From NCBI GenBank assembly GCA_002423395.1, contig DIVZ01000006.1, forward strand, positions 62,001 to 126,000: 64,000 bases of DNA, given 5' to 3'. Each line of letters opens with the position of its first letter. Within the stretch, counting starts at the first letter, position 1. Below are positions 33,982 through 43,560 of this stretch, piece after piece. The notes under the pieces are model-generated. The model was given only the letters and a program-made list of their open reading frames with translations, had not been told where the DNA came from and searched no databases. This DNA comes from Eubacteriaceae bacterium UBA6119 (GTDB lineage: Bacteria; Bacillota; Clostridia; Eubacteriales; UBA1433). A program made the position numbers and the translations under genes.

Positions 33982-34425
33982 ATGGAAAATACAAATTTTG
34001 TAAAAATATCTCATAATGAATTAGATACGCAAAATATCGCACGCGCTTACGCAGATGATTTGCATAACGGCGATATAGTTTTGCTGTACGGGTGCTTGGG
34101 CGCGGGCAAGACCGCTTTTGTAAAAGGCATCGCGAAACAAAAAAAAGCAACCGAAGCTACAAGCCCGACTTTTACTATTATAAATGAATACGAAGGTATT
34201 GAGCCTATATATCACATGGATTTGTACCGCATTGAAAAGGCCTCAGACCTGTTTGAGACGGGATTTGAGGAATATTTAAACTCGGATGGAATAGCGCTGA
34301 TTGAGTGGCCTGATATAGCTATGCCTATACTTAAAAATTATGATTATAAAACAGTACGCATTAATAAGATAAACGACTGCGAGCGGGAGATAATTTTCAA
34401 TTCCAGCCGGCGTAAGGGTATATAA
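33982..34425 (+). CDS. tsaE: tRNA t6A synthesis ATPase TsaE
   Basis: 147 residues. Walker A GCLGAGKTAFVKGIA near residues 35-49, then SPTFTIINEYEG and the YHMDLYRIEKASDLFETGFE region of the family. TsaE drives the TsaB-TsaD complex that makes N6-threonylcarbamoyl-adenosine on ANN-reading tRNAs. First gene of the operon; the next starts one base after its stop. Confidence 0.95.
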   Translation: MENTNFVKISHNELDTQNIARAYADDLHNGDIVLLYGCLGAGKTAFVKGIAKQKKATEATSPTFTIINEYEGIEPIYHMDLYRIEKASDLFETGFEEYLNSDGIALIEWPDIAMPILKNYDYKTVRINKINDCEREIIFNSSRRKGI

Positions 34426-34426
34426 A

Positions 34427-35131
34427 ATGAAAATACTTGCACTTGATACTTCAACAATAGCGTGCAGCGCGGCAGTAATGGATGCGACTAAGCTATACGG
34501 CGAGCTTTTTACCGATTTTAAACTCAAGCATTCCGAAAAGCTTTTAGTTATGTGCGACAGCCTGCTTAATAATTTAAGAATGGATATTGCCGATATTGAC
34601 TGTTTCGCGGTTTCATGCGGCCCAGGATCGTTTACGGGAATAAGAATAGGTATGGCGACCGCGAAAGGTTTTGCTCAGGCAGCGGACAAGCCAATTGTAT
34701 GCGTATCGTCAATTGAGGCTCTTGCTTATAACGCTTTTTATTACAGCGGACTTATCTGCCCTATGCTCGACGCGCAGAGAGACCAGCTGTATTCGGGCGC
34801 GTACACATCAGATGGAATAGCGTTAAATGAGTATATACCCGAAAACGTTTATGAGTTTTCACAAATGCTGGATATGATAAACGAAAGCGGAAAGCCCGCT
34901 CTGCTGCTCGGAGACGGCGCGAAGAAATTTTATGCAAGGTGCTCGGATAAATTTAAGAATAACGTAATTATAGGGCAAGAGAACATTTTAATGCCCAGAG
35001 CGAGTAACGTTGCGCGAATTGCGCTTGATAAAATAAAAGACGGTAATATTCATGATTGTTTTACAGCTATGCCCAATTATATACGAGCCGCACAGGCGGA
35101 AGAAAATATAGTAAAAAGGCAGAATACATGA
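34427..35131 (+). CDS. tsaB: tRNA t6A synthesis protein TsaB
   Basis: 234 residues. ILALDTSTIACSAAVMD at the start and GPGSFTGIRIGMATAKGFAQ near residues 66-85 are the ASKHA-fold hallmarks of TsaB. It is the scaffold partner of TsaD, with no own activity. Stop overlaps the start of rimI (ATGA). Confidence 0.95.
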   Translation: MKILALDTSTIACSAAVMDATKLYGELFTDFKLKHSEKLLVMCDSLLNNLRMDIADIDCFAVSCGPGSFTGIRIGMATAKGFAQAADKPIVCVSSIEALAYNAFYYSGLICPMLDAQRDQLYSGAYTSDGIALNEYIPENVYEFSQMLDMINESGKPALLLGDGAKKFYARCSDKFKNNVIIGQENILMPRASNVARIALDKIKDGNIHDCFTAMPNYIRAAQAEENIVKRQNT

Positions 35132-35571
35132 ACACGACGTTTCGCAGAATGAAGCATAAAGATATTGAGGATATTTGCGCGCTTGAACATGAGGCGTTTA
35201 CTATTCCGTGGGAAAAATTTGCTTTTGAGGAAGAAATGCAAAATGATCTTGCGCACTATACCGTATGCGAACTTAACGATAAAATTATAGCGTACGGCGG
35301 AATGTGGCTTGTACTTGACGAAGCGCACATTACAAATATCGCTGTTAAAAAAGAGTACCAGAGCATGGGAATAGGCGGACGCCTGATGGAGCGGATGTTC
35401 GCCTCGGCTAAAGCGCGGGGGGCGAAATATATGTATTTAGAAGTACGGAAAAGCAACAGCATTGCATATGACATGTATAAGAAAAAAGGTTTTATGGTGG
35501 AAGGGGTAAGAAAAAACTACTATCCCGACAATTCGGAAGATGCCATAGTAATGTTAAAAATAATAATGTAA
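35128..35571 (+). CDS. rimI: Ribosomal-protein-S18-alanine N-acetyltransferase RimI
   Basis: 147 residues from the ATG at 35128, overlapping the stop of tsaB. GNAT fold with acetyl-CoA loop (IAVKKEYQSMGIGGRLMERM) and the RimI-specific SNSIAYDMYKKKGF and YYPDNSEDAIVM near the C-terminus. It acetylates N-termini of ribosomal protein S18. The rimI-in-tsa-operon arrangement is usual in Firmicutes. Confidence 0.9.
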   Translation: MNTTFRRMKHKDIEDICALEHEAFTIPWEKFAFEEEMQNDLAHYTVCELNDKIIAYGGMWLVLDEAHITNIAVKKEYQSMGIGGRLMERMFASAKARGAKYMYLEVRKSNSIAYDMYKKKGFMVEGVRKNYYPDNSEDAIVMLKIIM

Positions 35572-35580
35572 GGAAAAGAT

Positions 35581-36723
35581 ATGAAAAAGAAAACGACAGT
35601 AATCGCTATTTTAATTGTTTTGCTTCTATCGGCTGCGCCGGTATACGCAAACACTGCAAGCTCGCAGGCAGCGAATGTAACGATAGAAGCGGGGCAGACA
35701 AACAATGCAGACATTATTGGTGTATTAAACTATCTTGACATAAAAGGCACGCAGCAAGGCAATGTGTTCGCGTTTACGTCTAAGAGCTCTTCGGTTACGG
35801 GCGTGGTGGACGGACTGTTCGCAAACGCGTCAAATGCCTCCGCTCTTTCGGGACAGTTTACTAAAGACGTGTTCGCTTACGCGACCATTATGGACATTAA
35901 GAGCGCAAAATTTTATGATGATTTATATGTAATAAGCGGATATAGTTTTACTACGGACGAGGGCTGCCAATTTAACGATAATGTGTATATTTACTGCGCG
36001 GAAAGCGTGGCGCTTAGAGGGCATATTAAAGGCGACGTTGTAATAAAAGCCGCTAATGTAATTATTGACGGACAAATTGATAAGAACGCGACCATTTACT
36101 CTGACAATATACAGCTCTCGCAGAACGCCAAAATATTGGGGAATTTGAATTATTACTCATCGCTAAACGCATCCGTTGATGGAAGCTCAATAATAGGAGG
36201 AAAAATAAACCAGACTAAACTGCCCGCAAAGGCTGACAGTGGCGGACTTAGCATACTCAGTGTAGGAATAGCCGTATTCAGAATTTTGTTTATAGTATTT
36301 CTTGCTTGGGTGTTATCGCGCGTAAGCCCCAAGTTTTTTGAAAACAGCGCAAATTTGTTAAGAGCGCATCCGGGCGCATCATTTTTCGCTGGATTCGGTC
36401 TCCTTGTAGGAGCGCCTATCGCTATTATTTTGCTTATCGGGTTTGTGCTTACTATTATTCCGGGAGTATTTTTACTCGGAATATACGCATTTACCGCCCT
36501 TATCTCCATAATACCTTTCGCTAAAGTGATAGCGGACAGAATAAGCGTATTTAATAAAGGAAGCTTATGGGGAATATTCGTAACATTGTGCATAATAACG
36601 GCTCTTTCTTACGTGCCGTACGTAGGCTTTATAATAACTTTCTTGGCGGCATGCATGGGCACGGGATGCGTTTTTATGACTTTTATGAACAGGCTGAGAC
36701 GAAAAGAAGTAAATGAAAGATAA
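35581..36723 (+). CDS. Bactofilin-like membrane protein inside the t6A operon
   Basis: 380 residues. Signal peptide (TVIAILIVLLLSAAPVYANT), then a beta-helix-like stretch of short repeats (FNDNVYIYCAESVALRGHIK, VIKAANVIIDGQIDKNATIY) as in polymer-forming bactofilins, but outside the membrane. Four membrane segments follow (about 220-360). It starts nine bases after rimI and overlaps tsaD by 11 bases, so it is made with the t6A proteins. A coat or scaffold on the outer face of the membrane is likely; function unknown. Confidence 0.75.
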   Translation: MKKKTTVIAILIVLLLSAAPVYANTASSQAANVTIEAGQTNNADIIGVLNYLDIKGTQQGNVFAFTSKSSSVTGVVDGLFANASNASALSGQFTKDVFAYATIMDIKSAKFYDDLYVISGYSFTTDEGCQFNDNVYIYCAESVALRGHIKGDVVIKAANVIIDGQIDKNATIYSDNIQLSQNAKILGNLNYYSSLNASVDGSSIIGGKINQTKLPAKADSGGLSILSVGIAVFRILFIVFLAWVLSRVSPKFFENSANLLRAHPGASFFAGFGLLVGAPIAIILLIGFVLTIIPGVFLLGIYAFTALISIIPFAKVIADRISVFNKGSLWGIFVTLCIITALSYVPYVGFIITFLAACMGTGCVFMTFMNRLRRKEVNER

Positions 36724-37726
36724 ATTAATTCTCGGAATAGAAACATCGTGCGACGAGACAAGCGCGGCGATTATAAAAAACGGACGCACGCTTATATCGG
36801 AAGTTACGTCAACCCAGATTGACATACACCGAATATACGGCGGAGTAGTGCCTGAAATAGCCTCGAGAAACCACTTGCAGATGCTGCCGTACGTTGTATC
36901 GGAAGCTCTTGAAAAAGCGGATATTACTATAGACGACATAGACGCAGTGGGTGTAACATACGGCCCGGGGTTAGTGGGAGCGTTGCTTGTAGGGCTTTCG
37001 TACGCTAAAGCTCTTGCGTACGCGAGCAAAAAAACGCTTATCGGCGTGCATCATATAAAAGGGCACATAGCGGCAAATTATTTGCAGTATCCCAATCTTG
37101 AACCTCCGTTTTTGGGGCTTGTTGTGTCGGGCGGACACACTAATATTGTGCATGTGCGCGATTACTGCGATATTGTAACGCTCGGAAAAACGATAGACGA
37201 CGCGGCAGGGGAAGCATACGACAAAGTAGCGCGCGTGCTGGGTTTTCCGTACCCCGGAGGACCTGAAATAGATGCGCACGCGAAGCTCGGCAAAGCAGAC
37301 GCTATTGCGTTTCCGCGTGTAATGCTTGAACATGGAAGTCTTGATTTCAGTTTTTCGGGGCTGAAGTCCGCCGTTTTGAACTATTTAAACAGTATGGATA
37401 TGAAGAACATTGAAGTAAACGCAGACGATGTGAGCGCGTCGTTTCAGGAAGCCGTAATTGACGTTCTTGTAGAGAAGATACAGCTTGCGGCTAAAAAAAC
37501 GCATATTAAAAAAATAGCGTTATCGGGCGGCGTAGCGGCAAACTCAAGGCTTAAACAAAGAATGACTGAAATGGCGGAAAATAACGGGTATATGCTATAT
37601 ATTCCGCAGCCGAAATATTGCACGGACAACGCCTCGATGATAGCCTCGTGCGCGTATTATGAACATATGTGCGAAAATGTTGCGGATATTTACTTAAACG
37701 CTTCTGCTAATCTGCCGTTATCTTAG
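36713..37726 (+). CDS. tsaD: tRNA t6A transferase TsaD
   Basis: 337 residues. ILGIETSCDETSAAIIKNGR at the start, metal-binding HHIKGHIAANYL (H-x3-H) near residue 109, VSGGHTNIV, and NASMIASCAYYEHM near the end. Together with TsaB and TsaE it transfers threonylcarbamoyl to A37 of tRNA. The start lies within the upstream gene (11-base overlap). Confidence 0.95.
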   Translation: MKDKLILGIETSCDETSAAIIKNGRTLISEVTSTQIDIHRIYGGVVPEIASRNHLQMLPYVVSEALEKADITIDDIDAVGVTYGPGLVGALLVGLSYAKALAYASKKTLIGVHHIKGHIAANYLQYPNLEPPFLGLVVSGGHTNIVHVRDYCDIVTLGKTIDDAAGEAYDKVARVLGFPYPGGPEIDAHAKLGKADAIAFPRVMLEHGSLDFSFSGLKSAVLNYLNSMDMKNIEVNADDVSASFQEAVIDVLVEKIQLAAKKTHIKKIALSGGVAANSRLKQRMTEMAENNGYMLYIPQPKYCTDNASMIASCAYYEHMCENVADIYLNASANLPLS

Positions 37727-37770
37727 AATATCTATAATTTTCTGATATTCATTATGAAAAAGGTAATTAA

Positions 37771-38241
37771 GTGAAAAAGATTATAGTAAGAAAGAAAATA
37801 ATGCCTGCAGGATATGTAAATTCAACTTTTATAGAGTTTTGTAAAGATAAACAATATAAATCGTTAAACGAATTTTTAATTGATTATAATAGCAATGATA
37901 TAATTAGAAAATTATTTAGTGAAGAAATAGAAAGTAATGATATAAAAGATTCTGAATTATATAGATTATATAACTTAGCATTAGAATCAGGTATAGATAA
38001 TGAATGTTTTAAAATTATGTATCTGATTGACGATGAATTTGCAGTTCATTTAACACAAAATATATACTTATATCATATCGCCACAAGCAAAGAAGATATA
38101 TATTCAACAATTGTTCCTTGGTATTATGCAGATAGCGAAAATTACATAGGTGATACATGGTGGGAAGAAGATACAGAGATTATTGAAAATTTAAATAAAT
38201 TATCTATCATTGAATTTTATAAAAGATATAAAGGTTATTAA
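37771..38241 (+). CDS. Hypothetical acidic protein, immunity-like context
   Basis: 156 residues from a GTG at 37771 (site AAGGTAATTAA). Soluble, helical, acidic and aromatic-rich near the C-terminus (WYYADSENYIGDTWWEED). AT-rich base use differs from the tsa genes upstream. Not recognised. It stands before another unknown small gene and an Imm-5-like gene, so an orphan immunity role is possible but unproven. Confidence 0.65.
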   Translation: MKKIIVRKKIMPAGYVNSTFIEFCKDKQYKSLNEFLIDYNSNDIIRKLFSEEIESNDIKDSELYRLYNLALESGIDNECFKIMYLIDDEFAVHLTQNIYLYHIATSKEDIYSTIVPWYYADSENYIGDTWWEEDTEIIENLNKLSIIEFYKRYKGY

Positions 38242-38277
38242 ACTTTAATTAATATCGCCTTTTGGAGGTCATCAGTC

Positions 38278-38724
38278 TTGGAAAATGAAATCAGACTTAC
38301 ATGGGTAGACACATGGCTGTTGCTATCAATATTATATTCTAAAAAACAAGACAATACCTTTGAATGGAAGAATGTTATTGGCACAGGCGATGTTATTAAT
38401 CACTCAATATTTAATTATGAAGAGATTAATGCAGGAATTGAGAACCTTGTACTAACGGATTATTTATCAGTTAATGGAAATAAAATATTTGTAACAAATA
38501 AAGCGCTAGAATTATTTGAGCTATTAGAAAAAAGAAACCGTTATGCATCATCTTTTACAAGATTACAGCAATTAGAAAAAGAGCTTGATGTTATACCGTA
38601 TAGTAAAGTAACGTGTCCCAATATTTATAATGAAAGTTCTTTAAATACAGAACAATATATTACTATGCAAGAATATCAAAATGCAATTAAACAATACAAG
38701 AGTAAATTTTTTAAAAGCAAATAA
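38278..38724 (+). CDS. Hypothetical protein, winged-helix-like
   Basis: 148 residues. A TTG start at 38278 is supported by GGAGG nine bases before it. The first 80 residues alternate helix and strand with a final NKIFVTNKALELFELLEKRN resembling a wing and helix of a winged-helix fold. No family recognised. A terminator is not evident after it. Confidence 0.6.
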   Translation: MENEIRLTWVDTWLLLSILYSKKQDNTFEWKNVIGTGDVINHSIFNYEEINAGIENLVLTDYLSVNGNKIFVTNKALELFELLEKRNRYASSFTRLQQLEKELDVIPYSKVTCPNIYNESSLNTEQYITMQEYQNAIKQYKSKFFKSK

Positions 38725-38883
38725 ATATTCAATAAAACAACATAATCCCTTTAATTATATGTACATATTCAATTAATACAATTGACAAAGCATATACTTA
38801 TATATATGATAATTGTAAAAGAAGATAAAAGACTATCTTTCTTTTTTTTATATTATTCTGCAAATATCTTAAAGAGGTGTATT

Positions 38884-39333
38884 ATGTACGCTAAAATTAT
38901 ACAAGGTATAAAAGATGATGTTGAGCTGCGTGAAGAACTGCAGAAAATATTTGAAAGCAAAAGCCATAAAGCCATGGTTAAGTACAGCCTGCTATTGGGG
39001 CGTCACATAATGGATTTAACAAATACGCAGCCCTGCGGGGAAATTTCAGAAGCGTATGAAATTAGCGAGAAATGGCAGGAAGGAAAAGCCAAATTAGCTG
39101 AGGCAAGAGCAGCGGCTATTAAGATACACAGGCTTGCTCATAACGAAGAAGATCCCGTTATGGAAAAAGTGTACAGGATAATGGTGCAGGTTGCCGCCAC
39201 GCCGCATGTGAAAAATCATGCGTTAATAGCCTCCGATTACGCGATAAAACTGATAAACACAATGTATCCCGATAATGCCCAAGAAGTGAGCAGGGAAAGG
39301 CAAGAGCAGATTAAGCTGATGAAGAGCCTATAA
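38884..39333 (+). CDS. Imm-5-like putative immunity protein
   Basis: 149 residues from ATG at 38884 (site AGAGGTGTATT). All-helical. The segment KLAEARAAAIKIHRLAHNEE-DP and then ATPHVKNHALIASDYAIKLI match the putative immunity protein (Imm-5-like) family, which has the conserved A-R-AAA-H and TPHV-HA motifs. No toxin gene adjoins it, so an orphan. A longer start at 38782 has no ribosome site. Confidence 0.75.
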   Translation: MYAKIIQGIKDDVELREELQKIFESKSHKAMVKYSLLLGRHIMDLTNTQPCGEISEAYEISEKWQEGKAKLAEARAAAIKIHRLAHNEEDPVMEKVYRIMVQVAATPHVKNHALIASDYAIKLINTMYPDNAQEVSRERQEQIKLMKSL

Positions 39334-39466
39334 CTTTCGGAAGCTGTCCGATTAAGTTTTAAGCAGCTGATGTTATAAGCATATATCAGATAAAAAATAA
39401 AAATGGACTGATATGCATCAATCCATCCTATATAAATAATATAATTAGATGTATTCTTAACCATTC

Positions 39467-39489
39467 GCAGGCATAACCTGCTTTTTTTA
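39467..39489 (+). terminator. Terminator between convergent genes
   Basis: GCAGG-CATAA-CCTGC followed by TTTTTTT. It ends the forward transcript of the Imm-5-like gene. Confidence 0.75.
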
Positions 39490-39508
39490 TATCACAAAAC
39501 CGAAGAAT

Positions 39509-40423
39509 TTATTTTGTATAATCTCTCCATAGCCAGCACAGGGACTCAGGCAGAATAGAAGCTCCGTGATACATAGTGTGTCCGCCTACTCCGAAAACAT
39601 ATTTATAATCATATTCTTTGTACTCAAGAGCGGAGACCATCTGCTTGTTGCTAAGCACCCAATCGCCCTGCGATGTGTTGAGATCTTTTTCACCGTCCTG
39701 CAGTAAAACGCGTATCGGCTTGCGGGGATTTTTACGGACTATAACCGGAACATTATGTCCGCCTCGAATATCCGTGAAACTCGGGATATGGCAGATAACT
39801 TTTCTGAATGAATGCGTATGATGCCAAGACGCGTTAAAAGCCGCGATAGCGCCGGAGCTTGCGCCGCAAATACCTCTGCCTTCGGGGTTTGATGTTATAT
39901 TATAGTTTTTCTGTATTTCCGGTAATATCTCTTCATCAAGAAAGCGGGCAAAAATGTCGTCTATTGAGTCATATTCTTTGCTTCGGTTGCTTACTGGACC
40001 TATAAATGAGCCTCCGTAAACAGGCTCTCCGTCGCCGTTATCGCCGGGTTCTAAAAATAACGCCAGCATTACAGGAATTTTTCCTGCGGCTATAAGATTA
40101 TCCAAAACGACAGGCGTGTTTACCTTCCGCCTTAAATACTGGGTGATGCCGTCCAGAAACACCATTATAGGAGTTTCTTTTTTCGCATCATACTGCGCAG
40201 GAACATATATTCGGTATCTGTGCATAGAGTTCGGGTAAATTGCGCTTACCATCTCATGCTCTGTAATAGTTCCAACGGGAACGCCTTCCTGCGGAAGTGA
40301 ATCGGGTCCTAATATGTATGGTTCATCATCTGTTAGGCTGTACATAAACGCAAGTACGTCCTTTTCGGGCACTCCATACCACCCGGCATCTGCAAACATT
40401 TTTTCAACACGGTTTCTGTCCAT
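39509..40423 (-). CDS. Alpha/beta-hydrolase esterase (enterochelin-esterase type)
   Basis: 304 residues. RYRIYVPAQYDAKKETPIMV and VFLDG give the first strands and oxyanion region; GICGASSGAIAAF holds the nucleophile Ser in G-x-S-x-G; GEKD and GVGGHTMYHGASI give the Asp and His of the triad. No signal peptide, so cytosolic. It probably cuts an acyl, feruloyl or siderophore ester. The fabG-type gene 51 bases upstream on the same strand suggests a joint operon. Confidence 0.8.
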   Translation of the reverse strand: MDRNRVEKMFADAGWYGVPEKDVLAFMYSLTDDEPYILGPDSLPQEGVPVGTITEHEMVSAIYPNSMHRYRIYVPAQYDAKKETPIMVFLDGITQYLRRKVNTPVVLDNLIAAGKIPVMLALFLEPGDNGDGEPVYGGSFIGPVSNRSKEYDSIDDIFARFLDEEILPEIQKNYNITSNPEGRGICGASSGAIAAFNASWHHTHSFRKVICHIPSFTDIRGGHNVPVIVRKNPRKPIRVLLQDGEKDLNTSQGDWVLSNKQMVSALEYKEYDYKYVFGVGGHTMYHGASILPESLCWLWRDYTK

Positions 40424-40474
40424 TAACTCAAGTTCCCTTCTGTTTATTTAAAAGCAAATCTATACATAAAATTT

Positions 40475-41209
40475 TTAAATCACAAACCCGCCGTTGGGGC
40501 TTATAATTTGTCCTGTTATAAAGTTCGATTTATCGCTGGCGAGATATAGGGCTAAATTCGCTATATCCTCAGGTGAGCCTAACCTTATAAGCGGAGTCTG
40601 CTCTTTTAATTCCTTTATCGCGTTATCATCAAGCGAGGCGTTCATGTCCGTGTCAATAATGCCCGGGGCTATGCAGTTTACGCATATGTTGCTCGGTCCT
40701 AATTCCTTCGCAAGCGATTTTGTAAAGCCTATAACAGCGGCTTTGCTTGAAGCGTACGCCACTTCGCAAGACGCGCCGACAAGCCCCCAAATGGAGGATA
40801 TATTAATAATTTTACCGTACTTGTTGGAAATCATGTCGTTAAGCACTGCCTGAGTGCAATTGAACATGCCTTTTACGTTTATGTCAAACATATTGTCCCA
40901 GTCGTCTTCCGACACGTCGGTAAACAGCTTCTGCTCAGCAATGCCCGCGTTGTTTACAAGCACGTCCACTCCGCCGTATGCCTGCTTTATTTCAGCATAC
41001 ATTTCATCGACTTGTTCTCTATTCGACACATCCGCTTTAATAAGCATTACGCTGCGGTTGTTCATTGAAAGCTTGTTATATAATTCATTGGCTTTAGCAT
41101 CAGATGAGCGGTAGTTTATAACCACGTTGTAGTTGTTTTCCGCGAACAGTTCCGCTATTGCTTTTCCTATTCCTCTTGACGCGCCTGTAATTAAGACTGT
41201 ATTGTTCAT
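40475..41209 (-). CDS. Short-chain reductase, FabG type
   Basis: 244 residues. NADP(H)-binding TGASRGIGKAIAELF at the N-terminus, NNAGIA, catalytic Ser-Tyr-Lys with ISSIWGLVGASCEVAYASSK, and the typical end IANLALYLASDKSNFITGQI-SPNGG. This family reduces 3-oxoacyl-ACP or similar ketones. It is not in a fatty-acid cluster here, so an accessory reductase for another substrate (with the esterase downstream) is as likely as a role in lipid synthesis. Confidence 0.8.
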   Translation of the reverse strand: MNNTVLITGASRGIGKAIAELFAENNYNVVINYRSSDAKANELYNKLSMNNRSVMLIKADVSNREQVDEMYAEIKQAYGGVDVLVNNAGIAEQKLFTDVSEDDWDNMFDINVKGMFNCTQAVLNDMISNKYGKIINISSIWGLVGASCEVAYASSKAAVIGFTKSLAKELGPSNICVNCIAPGIIDTDMNASLDDNAIKELKEQTPLIRLGSPEDIANLALYLASDKSNFITGQIISPNGGFVI

Positions 41210-41408
41210 ATATGTTCCTTGCTTTTATAATTTATATATAATTGTAAAACATTATTTGAAAAATATAAATGATTTATTTAATATATGCATAATTATTTAA
41301 TTGAATTATATAAATAAAATTTATAATTGTAATTATTGAGTTTTTATTATATTATTATTAATAATAGTTTTATTATGTAAATATAATGAACGAGCTTATG
41401 AGGCATAT

Positions 41409-42266
41409 ATGGAACACAGTAAACAGCATTTCATCCCTCAAACATATCTAAAAAGTTGGTGCGATAAAGAAAAACCTGAAAATTATAATGATTACGTATG
41501 GGTATTTGATTGTAATGGCGAAAATCCCAAAAAGAAAAGCCCTAAGAATATTTTCTATGAGAAAGACTTATATACAATATACGATAATGGAAAAAGAATA
41601 CTTGATATTGAACATGGTTTATCAGGGCTAGAAAATGCATTTTCGAATATTAGAGATGCAAAAATAGAAAAGAAAAAGAAATTAAGCAAAGAAGAACGAT
41701 TAATATTGCTTGCATTTGTTGCGGCTATGCATAATAGATTACCAGTTATTAAGGAACATATTGCTAAATTTTGGGGAGAAGTTATTGAAATCGCTGTAGA
41801 TTTACAGAATGCCACTAATCCTATTGGTCATTTAGAAGATGGCAATGAAAACACACACTCATTTACCGTGCATGATGCAGAATTATGTTACACAAAACCA
41901 TTTGAAACTTTTTTATTGCCAAGAATAAATATTGAATTAGAACTTTATAGTCAAATGCATTTGTGTATTTTAACAACAAAAGATGAAATCGGATTTATTA
42001 CATCTGATAACCCTGTATTTTGGTTTAGTAAAATAGAAAGTAACCTTCCAGCTGCTCGCAGGGGAGTAGGGCTTGGGTATAAAGATGTTGAAGTAACTTT
42101 ACCGATTTCACCAAGTGCTGCAATATTTATATCACACAAAGATACCCCAATATATTTTGGTGTTGATATGTCAATAGTTGATAGCATAAATTATAGAACT
42201 AGATTAAACAGCGAAGAATATTTCGTTGTAAACAAATGTTATAAGAAAGACGTTTGGTTTGAATAA
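41409..42266 (+). CDS. DUF4238 protein
   Basis: 285 residues. The start EHSKQHFIPQTYLKSWCD is the hallmark of DUF4238, as is the later ITSDNPVFWF with a Pro-rich GLGYKDVEVTLPISPSAAIF. These proteins occur in accessory regions and phages; activity unknown, a nuclease-like role has been suggested for related groups but nothing here shows a catalytic site. AT-rich, with no neighbours in operon. Confidence 0.8.
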   Translation: MEHSKQHFIPQTYLKSWCDKEKPENYNDYVWVFDCNGENPKKKSPKNIFYEKDLYTIYDNGKRILDIEHGLSGLENAFSNIRDAKIEKKKKLSKEERLILLAFVAAMHNRLPVIKEHIAKFWGEVIEIAVDLQNATNPIGHLEDGNENTHSFTVHDAELCYTKPFETFLLPRINIELELYSQMHLCILTTKDEIGFITSDNPVFWFSKIESNLPAARRGVGLGYKDVEVTLPISPSAAIFISHKDTPIYFGVDMSIVDSINYRTRLNSEEYFVVNKCYKKDVWFE

Positions 42267-42458
42267 TAAATTCTAATATCACTTACATTTTATATTTCAA
42301 TTAATAATTTATTTCTTAATTACCCTTCAAAAACTATATCGCATTATAACCAAGAAATTAAATCCTTTTGAAAAGTCAAATTATTATTTATAAAACAAGC
42401 ACAAAAATGAGATTTTTTAATTAATTGTAGTAGGAACTTTTTGGAAGGGAGCAGAATT

Positions 42459-42659
42459 ATGTTAATGGAACGAGACGGTTATAAACTGCGCTTCGGCGAT
42501 TTTATCCCCGATAAAATTGAAGAAGAACATAACGAGCCGAAAATGTATAAAAACGACAGCGCGGTAGATAAAGCTTGGACTGTAATATCTGTAGTCAGCA
42601 TAATCTGTCTTGCGTGCGCGTACGGACTTGACGCGCTTTACGGAGGTAAGGAAGATTAA
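42459..42659 (+). CDS. Small single-span membrane protein
   Basis: 66 residues from ATG at 42459 (site GGAAGGGAG). The charged first 40 residues (RDGYKLRFGDFIPDKIEEEH) are followed by one membrane segment (WTVISVVSIICLACAYGLDA). Family unknown. It has its own terminator before the stress operon. Confidence 0.65.
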   Translation: MLMERDGYKLRFGDFIPDKIEEEHNEPKMYKNDSAVDKAWTVISVVSIICLACAYGLDALYGGKED

Positions 42660-42677
42660 TTACATTAAAAAATAATC

Positions 42678-42700
42678 GGTGCGAAAAGCGCCTTTTATTT
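42678..42700 (+). terminator. Terminator before the stress operon
   Basis: GGTGC-GAAAA-GCGCC with a G-T pair, followed by TTTTATTTTT. Confidence 0.65.
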
Positions 42701-42709
42701 TTGAAATGT

Positions 42710-42758
42710 GACAATATTATATGTCCCTATTGTCAAATTTATTATTCTATGATATAAT
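42710..42758 (+). promoter_or_regulatory. Promoter with palindromic operator of the stress operon
   Basis: TTGTCA (42730-42735) and TATAAT (42753-42758) are exactly 17 bases apart, a near-consensus sigma-A promoter. A perfect inverted repeat GACAATA (42710-42716) / TATTGTC (42728-42734) overlaps the -35 box, which fits a repressor site. It is not the heptad direct repeat bound by CtsR. Confidence 0.7.
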
Positions 42759-42780
42759 GCGTACCAAGAGGAATAATAAA

Positions 42781-43548
42781 ATGGCAAGAACTGCGAGAAA
42801 TCGGGAAAATACTAATATTTTCCATACAATAGTGCGCGGAAACAATAATGAGGAAATTTTTTCGGATTACGAAGACAAATGCAAAATTGTTGAAATAATT
42901 ACCGAAAAATCCTTAGGCGGAGCGTTTGATATAATTGCTTACTGCATACTTTCTAATCACGCGCATTTTTTAATAAAGGAAAACGCGCTTAGTATAGCGG
43001 AAGCGATGAAACGAATAAACACAACCTACGCGGCATATTATAACCGAAAAAACAGCCGTTACGGGCATGTGTTTTACAGCAGATATTTAAGCGAGGGCAT
43101 AGCGGACGAGGAAAAACTTATAAACGCTATAAGCTATATCTTAAATCACGCGCAGAGCGATGATGTTGAAAATGACGAATACGCATTGGCAGCAAACGCG
43201 GAGGAAATTTTTGCCCGTTATTATGACTACATAAGGAAATGTTTAGGACCTGATACTGATGACGCATACTTTTTAAGCTACATCACAGGCTGTGAATACG
43301 ACAGCATTATGGATCTGAACAATTCCGCAGATGACCTTACGCAGGCTAAAGCGCTGATATGCAAATATTTCGGCGCTGACGACATAATGCTTCAAAGCCT
43401 TATGCAAAGAGAATGCCTGGCTTTAAGGGCGCAAATGGTTTTATACCTAAAGCAAAATACTAACTTATCAATAAGGAAAATAGCTGAAGTACTGAATTTA
43501 AACAGGGGCATTGTATATAAAATAATTTGCGATAACATCAAGGATTAA
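42781..43548 (+). CDS. REP-type tyrosine transposase-like protein with C-terminal HTH
   Basis: 255 residues from ATG at 42781 (site AAGAGG). Y1-transposase domain: NIFHTIVRGNNNEEIF, the HUH pair in LSNHAHFLIKE near residue 58, and a catalytic Tyr in YAAYYNRKNSRYGHVFYSRY near 82-90. The C-terminal third ends in a helix-turn-helix, LSIRKIAEVLNLNRGIVYKI. No REP hairpins flank it. It is the first gene of the mcsA-mcsB-clpC operon (12-base gap to mcsA), where ctsR normally lies. It may be a domesticated DNA-binding protein or a chance insertion. Confidence 0.85.
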   Translation: MARTARNRENTNIFHTIVRGNNNEEIFSDYEDKCKIVEIITEKSLGGAFDIIAYCILSNHAHFLIKENALSIAEAMKRINTTYAAYYNRKNSRYGHVFYSRYLSEGIADEEKLINAISYILNHAQSDDVENDEYALAANAEEIFARYYDYIRKCLGPDTDDAYFLSYITGCEYDSIMDLNNSADDLTQAKALICKYFGADDIMLQSLMQRECLALRAQMVLYLKQNTNLSIRKIAEVLNLNRGIVYKIICDNIKD

Positions 43549-43560
43549 GGAGAAAAAATT

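Noticed and set aside
42781..43548. Complete IS200/IS605 insertion sequence
   Set aside because: The protein has the Y1 fold but no accessory gene or flanking palindromes are seen, and it is embedded in the operon.
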